Shown here one piece after another: positions 62,988 through 64,000 of a DNA stretch of 64,000 nucleotides. The position numbers and the translations under genes are program-made. This DNA comes from Chryseobacterium sp. S0630 (GTDB taxonomy: Bacteria; Bacteroidota; Bacteroidia; Flavobacteriales; Weeksellaceae). The DNA lies in contig NZ_JAMZGF010000018.1 of assembly GCF_024158915.1 (NCBI RefSeq), positions 24,199 to 88,198 of the forward strand. Direction: 5' to 3'. A model generated the notes under the pieces. That model made no database searches. It was not told the DNA's origin and saw nothing but the letters and a program-made list of their open reading frames with translations. The number at the start of each line of letters is the position of its first letter. Within the stretch, counting starts at the first letter, position 1.

Positions 62988-63030
62988 TGGAAGAGACGGG
63001 ATTCGAACCCGTGCCCCCGTCGTGATGAGT
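62988..63030 (-). other. tRNA-like 3' half with intact T-arm and acceptor
   Basis: On the minus strand: CTCATCACGACG (like an anticodon loop with CAT), a variable loop, T-arm ACGGG-TTCGAAT-CCCGT, and the 3' acceptor CTCTTCC plus discriminator A. CTCTTCC would pair with the GGAAGAG of the adjacent fragment, which lies downstream on this strand. Confidence 0.6.
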
Positions 63031-63063
63031 GAAGTAACATTTTTCTACGGCACTTGTTTGTTT

Positions 63064-63903
63064 TTATTTTTCTTCTTCAGCAATATATGTTTTGACAATA
63101 GGATGAATTCTGGCATCTTCAGAATAATAGCTTAAACCAAACCCACTCCATCCGGAGGACCAATAGAGAATTATTTCTTTCAGATAAGGAATGTCTTTGG
63201 TTTCATCATACTTAAAATTTTCATTGAATATTTGTTGTACCTCATCAATAAGTTCCGGATAAAACCTCTTATCTTCTTCATCATATACATCTGTATAAAT
63301 ATCAAGATGATCTCTTAGTTCATATAGTAAGTAAGTTCTGAAATCCCAACCCAGAATGACAACGTCCGAACCCCTAACGCTTACTACAGGATTCCATTTT
63401 AAATTGTTATTTTCTACAACACAAGCTGAATCCCTGACAGGCAATAATTGAGGAAGTTTTGAAAACCATTCGTCAAAAATTTCTTTTTTTCTCTCCAAAG
63501 ATTTAGGCTTTATTCCCCAGGATTTCAACCAAACATGATTGACACTTATAATATCATCCCACATCCATTTGTAAAAAGAATTTATCTGACTGATAATTTC
63601 TGTTTCATTCTCTAACCAATTATAAAAGAAAGTACATTCTTCTGCAATCAGTTTCCCTTCATCTTCGTATTCAACAATTTCTTTTTTGTCAATTGCATGA
63701 AGAATCTTTAAAAATTCTTTATGTTCAGACGTAAAGCTCACCTCATATTTTCTTTCAACCTGATCAATCTGTTCTTCAGAAAGCCCTTGCCATTTAGCTC
63801 CGTAAAATCCTTTAGGACAATTTTCATCATCTACAGACCACAATTTTTCTGTGCGTTCTTTGACCCAGTATAAAAATTCAGTCAGATTACTTGGTATATG
63901 CAT
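63064..63903 (-). CDS. SMI1/KNR4 (SUKH) family protein
   Basis: A 279-residue soluble protein. The SUKH-1 signature is WQGLSEEQIDQVERKYEVSFTSEHKEFLKIL near residues 38-68, where members bind partner proteins or toxins. SUKH proteins are commonly immunity proteins against polymorphic toxins. Tryptophan-rich segments (YKWMWDD, YWSSGWSGFG) follow. No toxin gene is next to it; it is bordered by tRNA-like fragments on both sides. Confidence 0.75.
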   Translation of the reverse strand: MHIPSNLTEFLYWVKERTEKLWSVDDENCPKGFYGAKWQGLSEEQIDQVERKYEVSFTSEHKEFLKILHAIDKKEIVEYEDEGKLIAEECTFFYNWLENETEIISQINSFYKWMWDDIISVNHVWLKSWGIKPKSLERKKEIFDEWFSKLPQLLPVRDSACVVENNNLKWNPVVSVRGSDVVILGWDFRTYLLYELRDHLDIYTDVYDEEDKRFYPELIDEVQQIFNENFKYDETKDIPYLKEIILYWSSGWSGFGLSYYSEDARIHPIVKTYIAEEEK

Positions 63904-63929
63904 GGTTATTCATTTTAAAATAAAAAAGA

Positions 63930-63992
63930 GGCAAGATTCGAAAAGACTTGTACAAGATCACTTTCATGACCTTCTGGAGTCGAACCAAATTA
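63930..63992 (-). other. tRNA-like T-arm fragments upstream of the SUKH gene
   Basis: On the minus strand, a five-base T-arm TTTGG-TTCGACT-CCAGA at 63989-63973 and a weaker copy with the TTCGAAT loop and CAAG/CTTG stems at 63950-63931. Neither is part of a full tRNA. Confidence 0.5.
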
Positions 63993-64000
63993 AACCGAAG

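Noticed and set aside
1..64000. CRISPR array or prophage
   Set aside because: No regularly spaced repeat with unique spacers and no phage structural or integrase gene was seen; the heptamer and 99-bp repeats lack spacers.

Overview
The window is a chromosomal segment of a Bacteroidota bacterium, most likely Chryseobacterium or a close Weeksellaceae relative. The support is AT-rich DNA, promoters of the Bacteroidota type (TTG, about 19 bases, TAnnTTTG) ahead of several genes, little Shine-Dalgarno signal, type IX secretion cargo (C-terminal sorting domains) plus a PorZ-like protein, and many intergenic repeats of the kind seen in that genus. Species assignment is inference. No rRNA gene and no intact tRNA gene was recognised.

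Layout. 1-8.8 kb: a partial FMN-dependent glutamate synthase-like gene, the tRNA methylthiotransferase mtaB, a DinB-like protein, a type IX sorted surface protein, an unknown PD-(D/E)XK-like protein, a short alpha-glucan phosphorylase and two small unknowns. 9-18.3 kb: a peptide-utilisation block, with a secreted DPP-IV-type peptidase and three POT oligopeptide transporters, a YhcG-type nuclease gene lodged among them, then a secreted thioredoxin. 18.4-28.7 kb: recG, an AraC-type regulator with a receiver lacking its phospho-Asp, dapA, a 5'-nucleotidase split into two proteins in reversed domain order, porZ and recO. 28.7-41.3 kb: a GH63-type glucosidase, short-chain dehydrogenase, GNAT, DUF1684, cholesterol oxidase, an AadS-like aminoglycoside adenylyltransferase, malate:quinone oxidoreductase, and three tandem secreted paralogues. 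41.3-50.2 kb: gpsA, an M23 peptidase with an insert inside its catalytic domain, an Rrf2-regulated operon (NAD(P)H-binding protein plus MBL protein) with two exact operator copies, an FKBP isomerase, a catalase-related protein, and a TetR/DUF1348 operon with a palindromic operator.

50.2-59.5 kb is the most system-like region. A seven-gene Ter (tellurite/stress) cluster of one strand carries HAD, PRTase, TerD, TelA, an unknown protein, TerD and TerC. It diverges from a second elongation factor G gene, which has a promoter, a 28-codon leader ORF and an intrinsic terminator between that ORF and the EF-G start, an architecture typical of attenuation.

59.5-64 kb is accessory DNA: a SulP transporter, a 99-bp-period tandem repeat, a pair of small helix-turn-helix proteins found next to possible coding remnants, and then a run of degenerate tRNA-like fragments (well preserved T-arms and one acceptor plus D-arm, anticodon arms lost) on both sides of a SUKH (SMI1/KNR4) immunity-type gene. 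These fragments all read on the minus strand and look like a cassette or decayed tRNA array; this is the least explained part of the window.

Intergenic space holds several repeat families: heptanucleotide repeats, tandem repeats, and inverted-repeat elements with a TGTCATTCTGA-type core. They are listed separately.
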